Shown: positions 15,318 to 24,026 of the stretch, one piece after another
Layout: every line of letters starts with the position of its first letter
Numbering within the stretch: the first letter of the stretch is position 1
From: an uncultured Muribaculaceae bacterium
Lineage (GTDB): Bacteria; Bacteroidota; Bacteroidia; Bacteroidales; Muribaculaceae
DNA: 58,909 nucleotides
NCBI GenBank assembly: GCA_910587075.1
Contig: CAJUKE010000003.1
Location: 113,464 to 172,372, forward strand
Direction of reading: 5' to 3'
Notes under the pieces: generated by a model
What the model was told of the DNA's origin: nothing
Databases searched by the model: none
The model's input: only the letters and a program-made list of their open reading frames with translations
Program-made: the position numbers and the translations under genes

Positions 15318-17033
15318 ATGCGGCATAAAAAGCAGAAACCGGGCAGCGGCCTCCGCTCGATGCGGGGCGCGTTTATGTTGCTCGCCGTTCTGGCGCTCGC
15401 CTCGGCGGGGCTGGCGCAGCGCCGGACAGATACCACCCCCATACGCCCCCAGATACCGAAGGCCGACCGCCACGCCCCCAACCGCATATTCCTTGAGCGG
15501 GCCGACGAGCTTCGCAAGGAGCGCTACGACAGTTTCCAAATCGTGGTTGGCGACGTTATGTTCCGCCAGGGGGATATGTTCATGTACTGCGACTCGGCCC
15601 ACTTCTACGAGGACCCCGGGGCAGTGAGGGCATTCGGCAATGTGCGTATGGAGCAGGGTGACACCCTCTTCGTGTTCGCCGACCGCCTTGACTACTCCGA
15701 CACCACAGAGCTTGCCATCCTCTTTGCCGACCCAGGCAATAAGGTGCGCCTGATCAACAAGGACGTAACCCTCACCACCGACATCTTCAACTACGACCTG
15801 GCCATCGAGCTCGGGTTCTACGAGGTCGGTGGCACGCTCACCGACAAGAACAACCGCCTGACCTCCTGGTACGGCGAATATTCGCCATCTACCAAGGACG
15901 CGCTTTTCAAGGACCAGGTGGCCCTCCACTCGCTCCGCGAAAAGGATACCCTCGACATCTACACCGAGGAGATGCTCTACAATACGGCGACCCGAGTGGC
16001 CATCCTCGACACAATTTCGACCATCGTTTCGGCCGACGGCACCATTCACACCTCGAACGGTGCCTACAACTCAGACACTCAGAAGGCCGATCTCTTTGAC
16101 CGCTCGCTCGTGGTGGCCAGCAACGGCAACACCCTCACAGGCGACACCCTCTATTACGACCAGCTTACCGGCTTCGGGGAGGCATTCGGCAACATCGAGC
16201 TTACCGACACCGCCAACAAGGTGGTGCTCACCGGCGATTACGGCCTCTACTTCGAGGCCAACGACTCGGCGCGCGTCACCGGGCGGGCCCTCGCCCGCGA
16301 GTACTCGCAGAAGGACACCCTGTACCTCCACGCCGACACCATCCGCGCTTTCAAGAAGATTACCCCCGAGCACTTCGTTGACGACACGGTGCGGGTCGAG
16401 GCCGATACCACCCACTACCTTATAGCCGAGCCTTGCGTGCGCTTCTACCGCGTTGACCTCCAGGGTATCTGCGACTCGCTGACCGCCGTAGCCCGCGACT
16501 CGATGCTGTGGATGCACAACCACCCGGTGGTGTGGAACGGCGAGCGCCAGATTTTCGGCAACGTCATCCAGGTGCATTTCAAGGATTCCGTGGCCGAGTG
16601 GGCCAAGCTCCCTGAGTTCGGCTTTATGGCCGAATGGATCGACGAGGGGTTCTACAACCAGCTTACCGGCAAGGAGATGACCGCCTTCTTCGAGGACCGT
16701 GATCTGCGGCACCTCGACGTGAGCGGCAACGTGCAGGCCATAATGCTGCCGATGGAGAATGACTCCACCTACAATAAGATTGCCAACATCGAGAGCTCGT
16801 TCCTCGCCGCCGATTTCCGCGACCGCACAGTGGAGCGTATGAAATTGTGGCCCGAGACCTCCGGCACAATGACCCCGCTGTATCTCGCCAAGAAGAGCCT
16901 CTTCTACCTACCGGCGTTCCGATGGTTCGAGCCGCTGCGCCCGACGTCGCCCGAGGATGTGTTCAACCGCCCGCCAGAGATGCTCGAACTCTTCAAGGAG
17001 CCACCCTTCGGAGGCCGTGCCGCTTCCGACTGA
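15318..17033 (+). CDS. OstA/LptA-like LPS transport periplasmic protein
   Basis: About 571 residues from the ATG at 15318. The reading frame opens earlier (15225), but that part overlaps the SurA-like gene and has no export signal. The chosen start gives a basic n-region followed by AFMLLAVLALASAGLAQ. The body is a long series of beta-strand repeats (DVMFRQGDMFMYCDSAHFYED..., GNTLTGDTLYYDQLTGFGEAFGN...) of the OstA-like family that forms the LPS-binding beta-jellyroll of LptA and LptD. It is much longer than E. coli LptA, as is typical of Bacteroidetes OstA-like proteins. A role in moving LPS across the periplasm is inferred from the family. Confidence 0.85.
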   Translation: MRHKKQKPGSGLRSMRGAFMLLAVLALASAGLAQRRTDTTPIRPQIPKADRHAPNRIFLERADELRKERYDSFQIVVGDVMFRQGDMFMYCDSAHFYEDPGAVRAFGNVRMEQGDTLFVFADRLDYSDTTELAILFADPGNKVRLINKDVTLTTDIFNYDLAIELGFYEVGGTLTDKNNRLTSWYGEYSPSTKDALFKDQVALHSLREKDTLDIYTEEMLYNTATRVAILDTISTIVSADGTIHTSNGAYNSDTQKADLFDRSLVVASNGNTLTGDTLYYDQLTGFGEAFGNIELTDTANKVVLTGDYGLYFEANDSARVTGRALAREYSQKDTLYLHADTIRAFKKITPEHFVDDTVRVEADTTHYLIAEPCVRFYRVDLQGICDSLTAVARDSMLWMHNHPVVWNGERQIFGNVIQVHFKDSVAEWAKLPEFGFMAEWIDEGFYNQLTGKEMTAFFEDRDLRHLDVSGNVQAIMLPMENDSTYNKIANIESSFLAADFRDRTVERMKLWPETSGTMTPLYLAKKSLFYLPAFRWFEPLRPTSPEDVFNRPPEMLELFKEPPFGGRAASD

Positions 17034-17052
17034 GAACAGTTGGTACTCCACC

Positions 17053-17066
17053 CTTCACTCTTCACT
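17053..17066. repeat. Two heptad units (CTTCACT)2
   Basis: Two exact CTTCACT units lie in the 53-nt gap between the OstA-like and M18 genes, the same heptamer family as at 10313-10347. Confidence 0.55.
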
Positions 17067-17086
17067 CCCTTAACTCCCAATCCGCC

Positions 17087-18382
17087 ATGAATCCAGTCAC
17101 CGATACCCTGCTGCGATTTCTCGACAGCTCCCCCTGCAACTTCCTCGCCGCGTCAAACGTGGCAGCGACCCTTGACCGCCAAGGCTTCGAATCCTTGGAT
17201 ATTGCTGACTCCTGGAGTCTGCGACCGGGTGGTCGCTACTACACTATGGTCAACGGGTCGGCGATTTTCGCGTTCGTGGTAGGCGACGGCGCTCCCGCCG
17301 GAGGCTTCCGCATAGTGTGCGCCCACAGCGATTCACCCGGGTTCCGCATCAAGCCCTCTCCCGAGATGGTGGGGAAAGCCCCGGTGCTCAAACTCAACAC
17401 CGAGGTCTACGGTGGCCCGGTGCTCTACACCTGGTTTGACCGCCCCCTGAGCCTGGCCGGAAGGGTCACACTCCGCTCCTCCGACCCTCTGCGCCCTGTG
17501 ACGCGCCTGGTCAACTTCCGCCACCCGCTCCTTACCATACCCCACCTGGCCATACACTTCAACCGCTCGGTAAACGAAGGTAACCCCCTCTCGAAGCAGA
17601 AGGATATGCTCCCGGTGCTCGCCCTGCTTCGTGAGAAGGCTGAGGCCGACGGCTACCTGCTCCGCATGCTCGCCGGGGAGCTCGGCGTGGCTACCGACGA
17701 CATACTCGATTTCGACCTCTCGCTCTACGATACCACCCCCGCGTGCCTCGTAGGCCCCGCCGAGGAGTTCATCTCCTCTGGGCGCATTGACGACCTCGCG
17801 ATGGTTCACGCCGGGCTGACCGCTCTCTGCGACTCGCTCGACACCGCAACTGCCGCCACGCGCGTGCTGGCCGTGTTCGACAACGAGGAGACCGGGTCGG
17901 GGACACGCCAGGGTGCCGCTTCGCCGGTGCTCCGCGACATACTCGCCCGCATCAACGCCTCGCTCGGCGGAAGCGCGGAGGATATGCCCCGCGCCGTGGC
18001 TAACTCCTTTATGATTTCGGCTGACAACGGCCACGCCCTGCACCCCAACTACGAGGATAAACAGGACCCCACCAATCTGCCCCGCCTCGGTGGCGGCCCG
18101 GTAATCAAGTACAATGCCAACTGCAAGTATATGACCGACGCGGACTCCGCCGCCGTGTTCCGCCAGATATGCGCCCTCGCCGGGGTGCCCGTGCAGACGT
18201 TCGTAAACAACAGCGACGTGGCCGGCGGTTCCACCCTGGGTAACATCCTGACCTCCCAGCTGCCGATGCGCGGAGTCGATATGGGCGCGCCGCAGTGGGC
18301 TATGCACTCCTGCCGCGAGACCGCCTCGGTGGCTGACCACCTATACTGCGTTTCGGCCTTCACCACCTTCTACCGCCTCTGA
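17087..18382 (+). CDS. M18 family aminopeptidase
   Basis: About 431 residues starting MNPVTDTLLRFLDSSPCNFLAA. The longer frame from 16847 overlaps the upstream gene and is unsupported. M18 enzymes are cytosolic dinuclear-zinc aminopeptidases forming dodecamers. Metal-site motifs are visible: CAHSDSPGF (His ligand), SSGRIDDLAMVHAG (bridging Asp), VFDNEETGS (catalytic and ligand Glu), SADNGHALHPNYEDK and, near the end, the His of APQWAMHSCRE. It follows the OstA-like gene by 53 nt and ends at a bidirectional terminator, so it is probably the distal gene of the SurA cluster. Its function is unrelated to envelope biogenesis as far as known. Confidence 0.93.
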   Translation: MNPVTDTLLRFLDSSPCNFLAASNVAATLDRQGFESLDIADSWSLRPGGRYYTMVNGSAIFAFVVGDGAPAGGFRIVCAHSDSPGFRIKPSPEMVGKAPVLKLNTEVYGGPVLYTWFDRPLSLAGRVTLRSSDPLRPVTRLVNFRHPLLTIPHLAIHFNRSVNEGNPLSKQKDMLPVLALLREKAEADGYLLRMLAGELGVATDDILDFDLSLYDTTPACLVGPAEEFISSGRIDDLAMVHAGLTALCDSLDTATAATRVLAVFDNEETGSGTRQGAASPVLRDILARINASLGGSAEDMPRAVANSFMISADNGHALHPNYEDKQDPTNLPRLGGGPVIKYNANCKYMTDADSAAVFRQICALAGVPVQTFVNNSDVAGGSTLGNILTSQLPMRGVDMGAPQWAMHSCRETASVADHLYCVSAFTTFYRL

Positions 18383-18400
18383 CTTAAGTAACTATAAAAG

Positions 18401-18433
18401 TAAGCGCCGCACCCGGCCCGGGTGCGGCGCTTA
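18401..18433. terminator. Bidirectional terminator between convergent genes
   Basis: A 16-bp inverted repeat (TAAGCGCCGCACCCGG / CCGGGTGCGGCGCTTA) sits between the M18 gene (+) and the DUF5074 gene (-). T-rich sequence flanks it on both strands. Confidence 0.85.
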
Positions 18434-18454
18434 TTATGTTGACTATTAGTATTC

Positions 18455-20116
18455 TTAGAGCTTGGTGGCGAGGTTGCCGAAGCGGACAATCACGGGTGTC
18501 TCTGTCACGGCTACAGAGGTGGTGCCGTCAACGTTGACGCGGGCGATGAGGGCGCCCGAGAGGGTGTAGACTTCGGCCACTCCATATCCGGCGAGACGCA
18601 GCGAGGTTGCCGATTCGCGCAGGGCGGAAACAGAGTTGTCAGTTGCGGCTACGTCGGCCACGCCTGTCGAGGAGCTGATCGAGAGGGGGATGTCGAGCGA
18701 GGCGGTGCGGCCATTGGAGTCGTACTTTACGCTTGCGATGGCGGAGCCGAGCGCTCCCGCCGCGGGGCTTACGCGGAGGAAGCCGTGCTTAACCTCCATC
18801 TCGGCAAGTTCGGGGTTGCGGTTCTCCGAGAGGGTGATGGTCATAAGCGCGTCGTGCGAGTCGGGGTCCGAAGCGAGGCCGCGGAGGTCGATAAGGGTCG
18901 AAGCGATGTCGCCGTCAACCTGGTAAGGGTTCTCGATGGGGGTCGCGGCGGGAGCCTCATTGTCGGGGAACAGGGGGAGGCAGGGATACCAGTATTCCTG
19001 ATTCATAGGCCACTCGGCGGTAACGGTGCCCTCCTCAGGGTTGAGTTTTGCAAGGGTGGTGGCGTCGCTATAGGCGTTGCCGCTAACATAAGCGAGGTAA
19101 ACCGAACCGTCGGCGGGATTGACGCGCATAGCGGAGCCGTAGAGGAATTTATCCTCGGCGAAGTCGTAGAACTTCGAGAACTCACCTTTGGCGATGTCAT
19201 ATTTGAAAAGCATCTGGTTGCTCTTGAAGGAGGAGGCGCCGCCGTTCCAGTAGAGCGCTCCGGCCGCGGGGGAGGCGCAGAACGCGTCGGGGGTCCAGGT
19301 GTACCAGCTGTTGGCGGGGGGATATACCTCTTCAGGCACGGCGATGGTTTCGGTAATGAGCTTCGAGGGGTCGTCTGCCGAGGTGGTGACTTTCACGAGC
19401 CAGGGGAGGGTAGAGCCGTTAGTGCCACCCGCTACGGAGCAGTAGAGCGCGCCATCGGTACCTACGACAATCGAGGCGGCGTAAGCCTTCTCGTTGCCGG
19501 TGATTTCGGTGAAATCGAGGGTTTCGATGATTGTGTCGGTCGCGGGGTCGATGACGTAGAGGAATTTCGACTTGGTAGCGATGAACACTCGGTCGTCGAG
19601 GCGGATCATATTGCCGCATTCAACCGCTTTGCCCGCATTGTTGAGCAGTCCTTCGATCGAGCTGATGAGCGAGAGGTCTTCGAGTTTGACAACGGCGACT
19701 CCGAGAGTGGTCGAGAGGTACCCCTTTGTGTCGTCGATAGGGAGGAACGCGCGTCCCTGGCAGCTGGCGGCGAAGCCGAAATCGCTGGCCGACGCTAGCT
19801 TGCGCAGCGTGCGTGAGCCAGCCTTGGTGAGGATGGCTCCGGCGGTGTTTTTCTGTTTCGACACAATGTAGAGGCAGTCGCCGCGTGAAGCGGCAAAGGA
19901 GCCGGTGTTGCCCAGAGTGGCCTCCCCGGCGTTAGCTTCGGCGAAAGCTCGGTCGGTCCATTTACCCTCGGCGTCGAGGTGGCAGATCGAGCCGGGAGTG
20001 CCGTATTTGCCCTCGTTGAGCAGAAGAACACCATCGGCATAGTCGGCTGCGAAAAGGCTGCCGGCCGCCCCGCAGGCGGCGATCATAGTAAGGAGTAGCT
20101 TGTTGAAGTCGCTCAT
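18455..20116 (-). CDS. DUF5074 beta-propeller-like secreted protein
   Basis: 553 residues: an N-terminal signal peptide (ending SLFAADY), then a YncE-like/DUF5074 propeller (about 25-370) with the family opener GVLLLNEGKYGTPGSICHLD and blades such as TDGALYCSVAGG. A cadherin/Ig-like stretch (about 390-470) follows. The C-terminal domain (VAEVYTLSGALIARVNVDG...IVRFG) resembles a Bacteroidetes type-IX-style sorting tail. DUF5074 proteins are often found near TonB receptors, where binding of metal or cobalamin complexes has been proposed. No such receptor is adjacent here, so the ligand is open. It is monocistronic, between a promoter at 20209-20178 and a bidirectional terminator. Confidence 0.78.
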   Translation of the reverse strand: MSDFNKLLLTMIAACGAAGSLFAADYADGVLLLNEGKYGTPGSICHLDAEGKWTDRAFAEANAGEATLGNTGSFAASRGDCLYIVSKQKNTAGAILTKAGSRTLRKLASASDFGFAASCQGRAFLPIDDTKGYLSTTLGVAVVKLEDLSLISSIEGLLNNAGKAVECGNMIRLDDRVFIATKSKFLYVIDPATDTIIETLDFTEITGNEKAYAASIVVGTDGALYCSVAGGTNGSTLPWLVKVTTSADDPSKLITETIAVPEEVYPPANSWYTWTPDAFCASPAAGALYWNGGASSFKSNQMLFKYDIAKGEFSKFYDFAEDKFLYGSAMRVNPADGSVYLAYVSGNAYSDATTLAKLNPEEGTVTAEWPMNQEYWYPCLPLFPDNEAPAATPIENPYQVDGDIASTLIDLRGLASDPDSHDALMTITLSENRNPELAEMEVKHGFLRVSPAAGALGSAIASVKYDSNGRTASLDIPLSISSSTGVADVAATDNSVSALRESATSLRLAGYGVAEVYTLSGALIARVNVDGTTSVAVTETPVIVRFGNLATKL

Positions 20117-20177
20117 AGATTATGTTAATGGTTGTAAACTTAGGTTGATGCGAGCCGAAGCTTCGGCATCGGCGGCG

Positions 20178-20209
20178 CAAAGTTACGTTTTTTAACGCAA
20201 TCGGGCAAC
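20178..20209 (-). promoter_or_regulatory. Promoter of the DUF5074 gene
   Basis: GTTG (20209-20206), 20 nt, TAACTTTG (20185-20178) on the minus strand; the leader is about 55 nt. Confidence 0.7.
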
Positions 20210-20262
20210 CAGCGGGTGTAAATGAGGGGCGCGCGCAGGGAGCCAATGTCGGGGATTTTTGT

Positions 20263-20270
20263 TAATTTCG
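20263..20270 (+). promoter_or_regulatory. Promoter -7 element of the DsbD/MazG/TopB cluster
   Basis: TAATTTCG, 58 nt before the ATG at 20329, divergent from the DUF5074 promoter. No -33 element is obvious. Confidence 0.5.
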
Positions 20271-20328
20271 CGTAAGCAAAACTATAGGGCCGGTTGAACC
20301 TCAGCGCCGGTCGCTCTCTTTTACCACT

Positions 20329-20805
20329 ATGAAAAGATTTATATTTATCGCGGCCTTCATCGCCGCGCTGGCCTTCGGGGTTGCCGCCCAGGCTCCCGAA
20401 GCTAAGATACGTTGGCGGGTTACCGCTAAAATGACTTCCCCGACCGAGGGGACCGTGACTCTTCGCCCCCTGTGTGCCGACGGATGGCACATTTACGGCA
20501 CCGAGGAAGTGAAAGGTGGCCCTGTGCCCACCACTTTCTCCTTTGAGGGATCGGAAGGCGTGGAATATATCGGGGGCGTGAAGCCTTCGGCCGCTCCTAA
20601 GCGCGAGTACCAGGAAATGTTCTCTACGGAGCTGACTTACTGGGAGGCGGGGGTGACCTTCACGCGCCGCTTCAAGGTGACCGACGCCGCCAAGGCCCGC
20701 ATTGCCGGGAAGATACGCTACATGGGGTGCGACGACCATTCCTGTATGCCCCCCCGCGAGCACCCCTTCTCCATAACCCCCAAACCATTCAAGCCGAATA
20801 AATGA
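20329..20805 (+). CDS. Stand-alone DsbD-alpha domain protein
   Basis: 158 residues: signal peptide (ending AAQAPE) and one immunoglobulin-like DsbD N-terminal (alpha) domain. The domain keeps both redox cysteines in YMGCDDHSCMPP, equivalent to the interacting pair of DsbD. No membrane or thioredoxin part follows. It is a paralogue of the first 140 residues of the full-length DsbD immediately downstream, whose start overlaps its stop (ATGA). As a periplasmic shuttle it could accept electrons from DsbD and pass them to other substrates; this is inference. Confidence 0.85.
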   Translation: MKRFIFIAAFIAALAFGVAAQAPEAKIRWRVTAKMTSPTEGTVTLRPLCADGWHIYGTEEVKGGPVPTTFSFEGSEGVEYIGGVKPSAAPKREYQEMFSTELTYWEAGVTFTRRFKVTDAAKARIAGKIRYMGCDDHSCMPPREHPFSITPKPFKPNK

Positions 20806-22808
20806 CGATGAAGAAACATATAACACTGCTGCTGATAGCCCTGGCGGGCTTCGCCGCCTCGGTTTCGGCTCAGCGCCTCGACCCGATTACCTGGAGTGCC
20901 GCCGTTGAAGGAAGTTCTGATGCGGCCGCTACCGTGGTGCTCACCGCCAAGGTTGAAAAGGGGTGGCACCTCTACGGCCTCGACCTCCCCGCCGACGGCC
21001 CCAACGCCACCTCGGTGACCTTCGACCTCCCCGCGGGGGTCGAACTCGACGGGGCGCTAACCCCCTCGCGCCCGCCGGTGGAGAAGTACGACCCCATTTT
21101 CTCGCTGAAGCTCTCATGGTGGGACTCCGACGTGACTTTCACCCAGCATCTGAAGATTACCGACGGTATGGCGCACGACGTCGCCGTGAAGGTGTTCTTC
21201 CAGGGGTGCAACGACCAGACCTGCATCTCGCCCCAGCGCCTGACGCTCGACGCCACCGTGGGCACCGGCACCCACGCTCCCGAGGATAGCGCTGCCGAGG
21301 AGGCGCCACAGACCACCGCGGTGACCTCCCCCGCAAAAACGCAATCCGCCTCGAAAATCGACGCTGCCGAATGGTGGGCGCCGGTAGATACCCAGCTGCT
21401 CAACCCTGAGAGCGCCGACCCAGCGGCCATCGCGGGTAGCTCACCCTGGTGGCTGATATTCATTTGGGGCTTCGGCGGCGGTCTGCTCGCCCTGCTGACT
21501 CCCTGCGTGTGGCCTATGATACCGATGACCGTAAGCTTCTTCCTCAAAAAGAGCGGCAGCCGCGCCAAAAGTGTGCGCGATGCGATGGTCTACGGGCTCA
21601 GCATCATAGTGATATATCTCGCCCTCGGGCTCGCCGTTACCGCCTTATTCGGAGCCGGCACGCTCAACGAGCTTTCGACCAATGCCTGGTTCAACCTCGC
21701 GTTCTTCCTTCTGTTGGTGCTCTTCGCCATCTCCTTCTTCGGAGGGTTCGACATCAAGCTCCCCTCGAAGTGGAGCAACAGTGTCGACAGCAAGGCTGAA
21801 TCGACCACCGGCCTTGTGAGCATCTTCTTCATGGCCTTCACCCTCGCGCTCGTGTCGTTCTCTTGCACCGGCCCGATTATTGGCACTCTCCTTGTGGAGG
21901 CCGCCTCGATGGGTGATATGACAGGTCCGGCCGTCGGTATGGGCGGTTTCGCCCTGGCGCTCGCGCTCCCCTTCTCGCTCTTCGCGATGTTCCCCTCGTG
22001 GCTCAAAGGCGCGCCCCGTTCGGGCGGCTGGCTGAACTCGGTGAAGGTGGTGCTCGGCTTCCTGGAGGTCGCCCTGGCGCTGAAGTTCCTCTCCGTGGCC
22101 GACCTCGCCTACGGGTGGGGCATCCTCGACCGCGAGGTGTTCATATGCCTGTGGGTTGTGATTTTCGCAATGCTCGGGTTCTATCTCCTTGGCAAAATTC
22201 GATTCAGCCATGACGCTCCGCTGGAGACGGTGTCGATCGGGCGCTTCTTCCTGTCGCTGGCGTCGCTTTCGTTCGCCCTGTACCTCGTGCCGGGCCTCTG
22301 GGGCGCTCCCCTCAAGGGCGTTAGCGCTTTCGTGCCCCCTCTCTACACCCAGGACTTCAACCTCTACGACGGCGCCCGCTTCGAGGAGTTCGACGATTAC
22401 GACGAGGGTATGGCTTACGCCGCCGAGCGCGATATGCCCGTGCTGATTGACTTCTCGGGCTACGGTTGCGTCAACTGCCGCAAGATGGAGGGGGCCGTGT
22501 TCGACACCCCGGCGGTAAGCTCGCTTATCCGCGAGAATTTCGTGCTGATAAAGCTGATGGTCGACGACAAGACTAAACTTTCCACTCCCGAGACAGTCGA
22601 AGAGAATGGACGCGCTGTTGAACTTGAAACCGTGGGCGACCGGTGGAGCTACCTCCAGCGCCACAAATTCGGCGCCAACTCACAGCCCTACTACATCGTG
22701 CTCGACAACGCCGGACGGCCTATGACGCCTCCCGCCTATTACGACGAGGACGTGACGCGCTTCATCCAGTGGCTCGAAAACGGCCTCCGCGCCTACCGCG
22801 CCGAATGA
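20802..22808 (+). CDS. dsbD: Thiol:disulfide interchange protein DsbD
   Basis: 668 residues with the full DsbD layout. A signal peptide precedes the alpha domain (about 25-145, redox pair in FQGCNDQTCISP). The membrane domain (about 205-510) has its two cysteines in LLTPCVWPM and SFSCTGPIIGTLL. The C-terminal thioredoxin-like gamma domain has CVNC at residues 556-559. DsbD carries electrons from cytoplasmic thioredoxin to periplasmic proteins to keep disulfide isomerases and cytochrome maturation factors reduced. It overlaps the upstream alpha-domain paralogue by four bases. All six expected cysteines are present. Confidence 0.95.
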   Translation: MTMKKHITLLLIALAGFAASVSAQRLDPITWSAAVEGSSDAAATVVLTAKVEKGWHLYGLDLPADGPNATSVTFDLPAGVELDGALTPSRPPVEKYDPIFSLKLSWWDSDVTFTQHLKITDGMAHDVAVKVFFQGCNDQTCISPQRLTLDATVGTGTHAPEDSAAEEAPQTTAVTSPAKTQSASKIDAAEWWAPVDTQLLNPESADPAAIAGSSPWWLIFIWGFGGGLLALLTPCVWPMIPMTVSFFLKKSGSRAKSVRDAMVYGLSIIVIYLALGLAVTALFGAGTLNELSTNAWFNLAFFLLLVLFAISFFGGFDIKLPSKWSNSVDSKAESTTGLVSIFFMAFTLALVSFSCTGPIIGTLLVEAASMGDMTGPAVGMGGFALALALPFSLFAMFPSWLKGAPRSGGWLNSVKVVLGFLEVALALKFLSVADLAYGWGILDREVFICLWVVIFAMLGFYLLGKIRFSHDAPLETVSIGRFFLSLASLSFALYLVPGLWGAPLKGVSAFVPPLYTQDFNLYDGARFEEFDDYDEGMAYAAERDMPVLIDFSGYGCVNCRKMEGAVFDTPAVSSLIRENFVLIKLMVDDKTKLSTPETVEENGRAVELETVGDRWSYLQRHKFGANSQPYYIVLDNAGRPMTPPAYYDEDVTRFIQWLENGLRAYRAE

Positions 22809-22845
22809 CGCGCCAAATAATGAATTTGATTGTCAGAATATAATA

Positions 22846-23646
22846 ATGGAAGACTTCAAGCAACATACCCGCGAGGAGAAGCTCGCGGCACTCGGCAGGG
22901 TGATCGACGTGCTCGACACCCTCAGGGTGAAATGTCCCTGGGACGCCAAGCAGACCAACGAATCGCTCCGCCCCAATACGGTAGAGGAGGTGTTCGAGCT
23001 TTGCGACGCCCTGATCCGCGAGGATAACGCCGAAATTCGCAAAGAACTCGGCGACGTGCTCCTCCATGTGCTTTTCTATGCCAAAATCGGCGAGGAGAAG
23101 GGGAGCTTCGACATTGCCACGGTATGTGATTCCCTGGCCGACAAACTCATTTTCCGCCATCCCCACGTCTACGGCGAGGTTCACGCCGACACCGCCCGCC
23201 AGGTGTCGGAAAACTGGGAACAGCTGAAGCTTAAGGAGAAGGGGGGCAACCGCTCGGTGCTCGCAGGTGTGCCCGGCTCGCTCCCGGCCCTTATCAAGGC
23301 TTACCGGGTACAGGAAAAGGCTTCCAACGCCGGTTTCGACTGGGAGGAGCCCCGCCAGGTGTGGGACAAGGTGCGCGAGGAGCTCGCCGAGTTCGAGGCC
23401 GAGGCCGACCGCCTCGACCCGGAGGCTATGGAGGCCGAGATGGGCGACATCTTCTTCTCGCTCGTGAACGCCGCACGGCTCTACAAAATCATCCCCGAGA
23501 ACGCTCTGGAGAAAACCAACAAGAAGTTCATCGCACGGTTCAATTTCCTCGAACAGAGGGCTAAGGAACTCGGCAAGAACCTCAACGATATGACCCTCGC
23601 CGAGATGGACGCTATCTGGGAAGAGGCCAAAAAAGTAACAAAATGA
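22846..23646 (+). CDS. mazG: Nucleoside triphosphate pyrophosphohydrolase MazG
   Basis: 266 residues with two MazG helical domains. The first contains CPWDAKQTNESLRPNTVEE and the metal-binding EE/ExxD set (EEVFELCDAL, RKELGDVLLHVLFYA). The second is marked by EELAEFEAE and EAEMGDIFFSLVNAARL. MazG hydrolyses NTPs and dNTPs to NMP and pyrophosphate, house-cleaning non-canonical nucleotides. It begins 37 nt after dsbD and its stop overlaps the next start (ATGA), so it is part of a multi-gene plus-strand operon with no obvious functional theme. Confidence 0.95.
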   Translation: MEDFKQHTREEKLAALGRVIDVLDTLRVKCPWDAKQTNESLRPNTVEEVFELCDALIREDNAEIRKELGDVLLHVLFYAKIGEEKGSFDIATVCDSLADKLIFRHPHVYGEVHADTARQVSENWEQLKLKEKGGNRSVLAGVPGSLPALIKAYRVQEKASNAGFDWEEPRQVWDKVREELAEFEAEADRLDPEAMEAEMGDIFFSLVNAARLYKIIPENALEKTNKKFIARFNFLEQRAKELGKNLNDMTLAEMDAIWEEAKKVTK

Positions 23647-24026
23647 TTCGCAGACTCCGCAACATATTAGCGGCGGCAATACTCGCCGCGGCTCCCGTCA
23701 TATCGGCGCAGAACGTGTCCGATCCCGGGTTCAACGTAATTCCCGACAAATCGGTGGCCACCGACGATGGTGTGCGCCTCACGATATGCCTCGTGGGTAT
23801 CCCTTCGACCTCGCAGCGTATCGACGGCATCGACCTCGTCGACGGTAAGACAGTAATCCCCGCGACCGACATCGACGGCGTTGACTTCAAGCGCTACTTC
23901 CAGTTCGAGGATACCGGCGTGCAGGTTATCGAGGTGGATTTCCCCTTCAAGGGGGCCATCCCCAAAACAGCGACCCTGCTGTTCCACACCGAGAAAGGTG
24001 AAGTAAAAGCTCCCGCCCGACAGTGA
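23643..24026 (+). CDS. Small secreted protein of unknown function
   Basis: 127 residues with a clear signal peptide (MIRRLRNILAAAILAAAPVISAQ) and a short all-beta-looking mature part. I recognise no family or catalytic motif. Its start overlaps the mazG stop and its stop overlaps the topB GTG start, so it is translationally coupled on both sides. That supports it being a real gene despite its size. Function unknown. Confidence 0.7.
   Translation: MIRRLRNILAAAILAAAPVISAQNVSDPGFNVIPDKSVATDDGVRLTICLVGIPSTSQRIDGIDLVDGKTVIPATDIDGVDFKRYFQFEDTGVQVIEVDFPFKGAIPKTATLLFHTEKGEVKAPARQ

Noticed and set aside
16847..17086. N-terminal extension of the M18 aminopeptidase
   Set aside because: It overlaps the end of the OstA-like gene and adds non-homologous sequence. 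The family N-terminus matches the ATG at 17087.
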